Shown in pieces: positions 63,142 to 64,000 of a DNA stretch of 64,000 nucleotides (position 1 is its first letter; each line of letters opens with the position of its first letter). Location: the NCBI RefSeq assembly GCF_009834545.1, contig NZ_CP019427.1, positions 2,548,001-2,612,000 of the forward strand, in the 5' to 3' direction. Under the pieces are notes generated by a model, which had not been told where the DNA came from, did no database searches, and worked only from the letters and a program-made list of their open reading frames with translations. The position numbers were made by a program, and so were the translations under genes. The stretch comes from Pseudomonas sp. S04. Its GTDB lineage: Bacteria > Pseudomonadota > Gammaproteobacteria > Pseudomonadales > Pseudomonadaceae.

Positions 63142-63482
63142 CCATTCAACGCGAGCCCATGCATGCAGGCGAGTTTCTCCTGTCCGAAGCAGCCGGCACC
63201 ATTTCCCGTGAGGCTATCAACGTCGCTGCTGGTCCCGCACTGGAACCGGGGCAGATCCTTGGCCTGGTCAGCGCTACCAGCGAGTTTGCCCCGTACAACC
63301 CGACCGCGGAAGACGGTAGCGAGAATGCGTTGGCCATTCTTTATGGCCCGTTGGGCGAGTCGGATGTGGTGCGTCGCGGTCGCGCCGTGGTGCGTTTGGC
63401 TGAAGTCAGCGAGGCGCACCTCACCGGTCTCGATCCCGCCGCTGAAAAGGCCCTGGCCACTCATTTCTTGATCGTCCGCTAA
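63138..63482 (+). CDS. Head decoration protein (lambda gpD-like)
   Basis: A 114-residue protein, close in size to lambda gpD (110), with EFLLSEAAGTISREAI and GQILGLVSA as in this family. It binds the outside of the expanded capsid and stabilises it. It lies between protease and major capsid genes, as in lambda. Confidence 0.88.
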   Translation: MTIQREPMHAGEFLLSEAAGTISREAINVAAGPALEPGQILGLVSATSEFAPYNPTAEDGSENALAILYGPLGESDVVRRGRAVVRLAEVSEAHLTGLDPAAEKALATHFLIVR

Positions 63483-63503
63483 GACGACCACCCTGATGAT
63501 CGA

Positions 63504-63530
63504 ATCCGCCGAGTGCGGGTTTTTGCTTTT
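63504..63530 (+). terminator. Weak stem-loop with T-run between decoration and capsid genes
   Basis: CCGC-CGAGT-GCGG is followed by GTTTTTGCTTTTT. It may lower or separate transcription of the two head genes. Confidence 0.4.
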
Positions 63531-63543
63531 TGGAGATTGATTC

Positions 63544-64000
63544 ATGGCTGATATTGAAATCTTTAACGATGACGCGTTCTCGGTTTCGTCGCTGACCGCC
63601 GCCATCAACGAGCAGGAATACCTGCCGGGTCGCATCAGCAGCCTCGGCCTGTTCCAGGAAGAGGGCATCACCACCCTGACCGTACAGATCGAAAAGGACG
63701 GCGACACGCTGGCCCTGGTCCCTGCGGGTGAACGTGGTACCTCCGGTTTGGTGGTGGCGGGCACCAAGCGCAACCTGATCCCGTTCAACACCGTGCACCT
63801 GCCTCAGCGTTTTTCGATCAAGGCCGATGAGATTCAGGGTATTCGTGCGTTCGGCACTCGCTCCGAGCTGCAGTCCGTCCAAGATGTGGTCAACAAGCGC
63901 TTGGCCAAATGCCGGCGGCAGCTGGACGCCACGCACGAGTTTCAGCGCATGGGTGCGTTGAATGGTCAGATCCTTGATGCAGACGGTACGACCGTCCTGC
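63544..64000 (+). CDS. Major capsid protein E, partial (runs off the right edge)
   Basis: The first 152 residues of a lambda gpE-type major capsid protein are present: MADIEIFNDDAFSVSSLTAA, then GLFQEEGITTLTVQIE and FNTVHLPQRFSIKADEIQG. The start has TGGAG 9 bases upstream. The 3' end lies outside the window. A minus-strand open frame over 63421-63936 is its shadow. Confidence 0.92.
   Translation, partial: MADIEIFNDDAFSVSSLTAAINEQEYLPGRISSLGLFQEEGITTLTVQIEKDGDTLALVPAGERGTSGLVVAGTKRNLIPFNTVHLPQRFSIKADEIQGIRAFGTRSELQSVQDVVNKRLAKCRRQLDATHEFQRMGALNGQILDADGTTVL

Overview
The window looks like chromosome of a fluorescent-group Pseudomonas. The evidence is high-GC genes with Pseudomonas codon use, abundant Pseudomonas-type REP palindromes (cores resembling GAGCGGGCTTGCCCGC), an OprD-family porin, an SfnR-like sigma-54 activator, and a tRNA-Cys followed by a lambda-like prophage. 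All calls come from reading the sequence; no database search was run.

Left part (1-25754): a heterodimeric ABC exporter (26-3650) precedes a large organosulfur island. A DszC/SfnB-type flavin monooxygenase (3762-5009, minus) is divergent from a plus-strand operon (5341-13729). That operon encodes a DszB-like desulfinase, a class II aldolase-like protein, an SsuD-like monooxygenase and a complete peptide/opine-type ABC importer. A second operon (24348 down to 15403, minus) encodes a sulfonate-type binding protein, a secreted lipase-like hydrolase, a second SsuD-like monooxygenase, a second family-5 binding protein, a TonB receptor and a third SsuD-like monooxygenase. The two operons converge on an 11-copy tandem array of 143-bp REP-pair units (13762-15370). 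An SfnR-like activator (24681-25754) is divergent from the second operon. I find -24/-12 (sigma-54) promoter matches in front of all three transcription units it could control.

Middle (25755-44610): a small AhpD-like protein and a branched-chain-amino-acid-type ABC importer plus OprD porin (26722-32863) each follow the same 16-bp palindrome, TTTACG-N4-CGTAAA. Next is a giant imperfect palindrome (32941-34950), one arm of which is split by an IS481-family element. A small acyl-CoA locus follows (TetR regulator, 3-hydroxyacyl-CoA dehydrogenase, thiolase, divergent AraC-type regulator). After it come an amidohydrolase and a putrescine-type gamma-glutamylation set (PuuB-, PuuR- and PuuA-like), ending at tRNA-Cys(GCA).

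Right part (44611-64000): two low-GC cargo genes (DUF4365 nuclease-like and KAP-family P-loop NTPase) lie between tRNA-Cys and a prophage. The prophage reads, from the left: integrase, excisionase-like DUF4224 protein, PrtN-like protein and small early genes on the minus strand; a CI-like S24 repressor and Cro-like protein with two matching 19-bp operators; a CII-like protein, a zinc-finger protein, a primase-helicase, a possible origin repeat cluster and a holin. Then come the lambda-type packaging and head genes (terminase small and large, gpW, portal, ClpP-like protease, decoration protein, major capsid protein). The capsid gene runs off the right edge.
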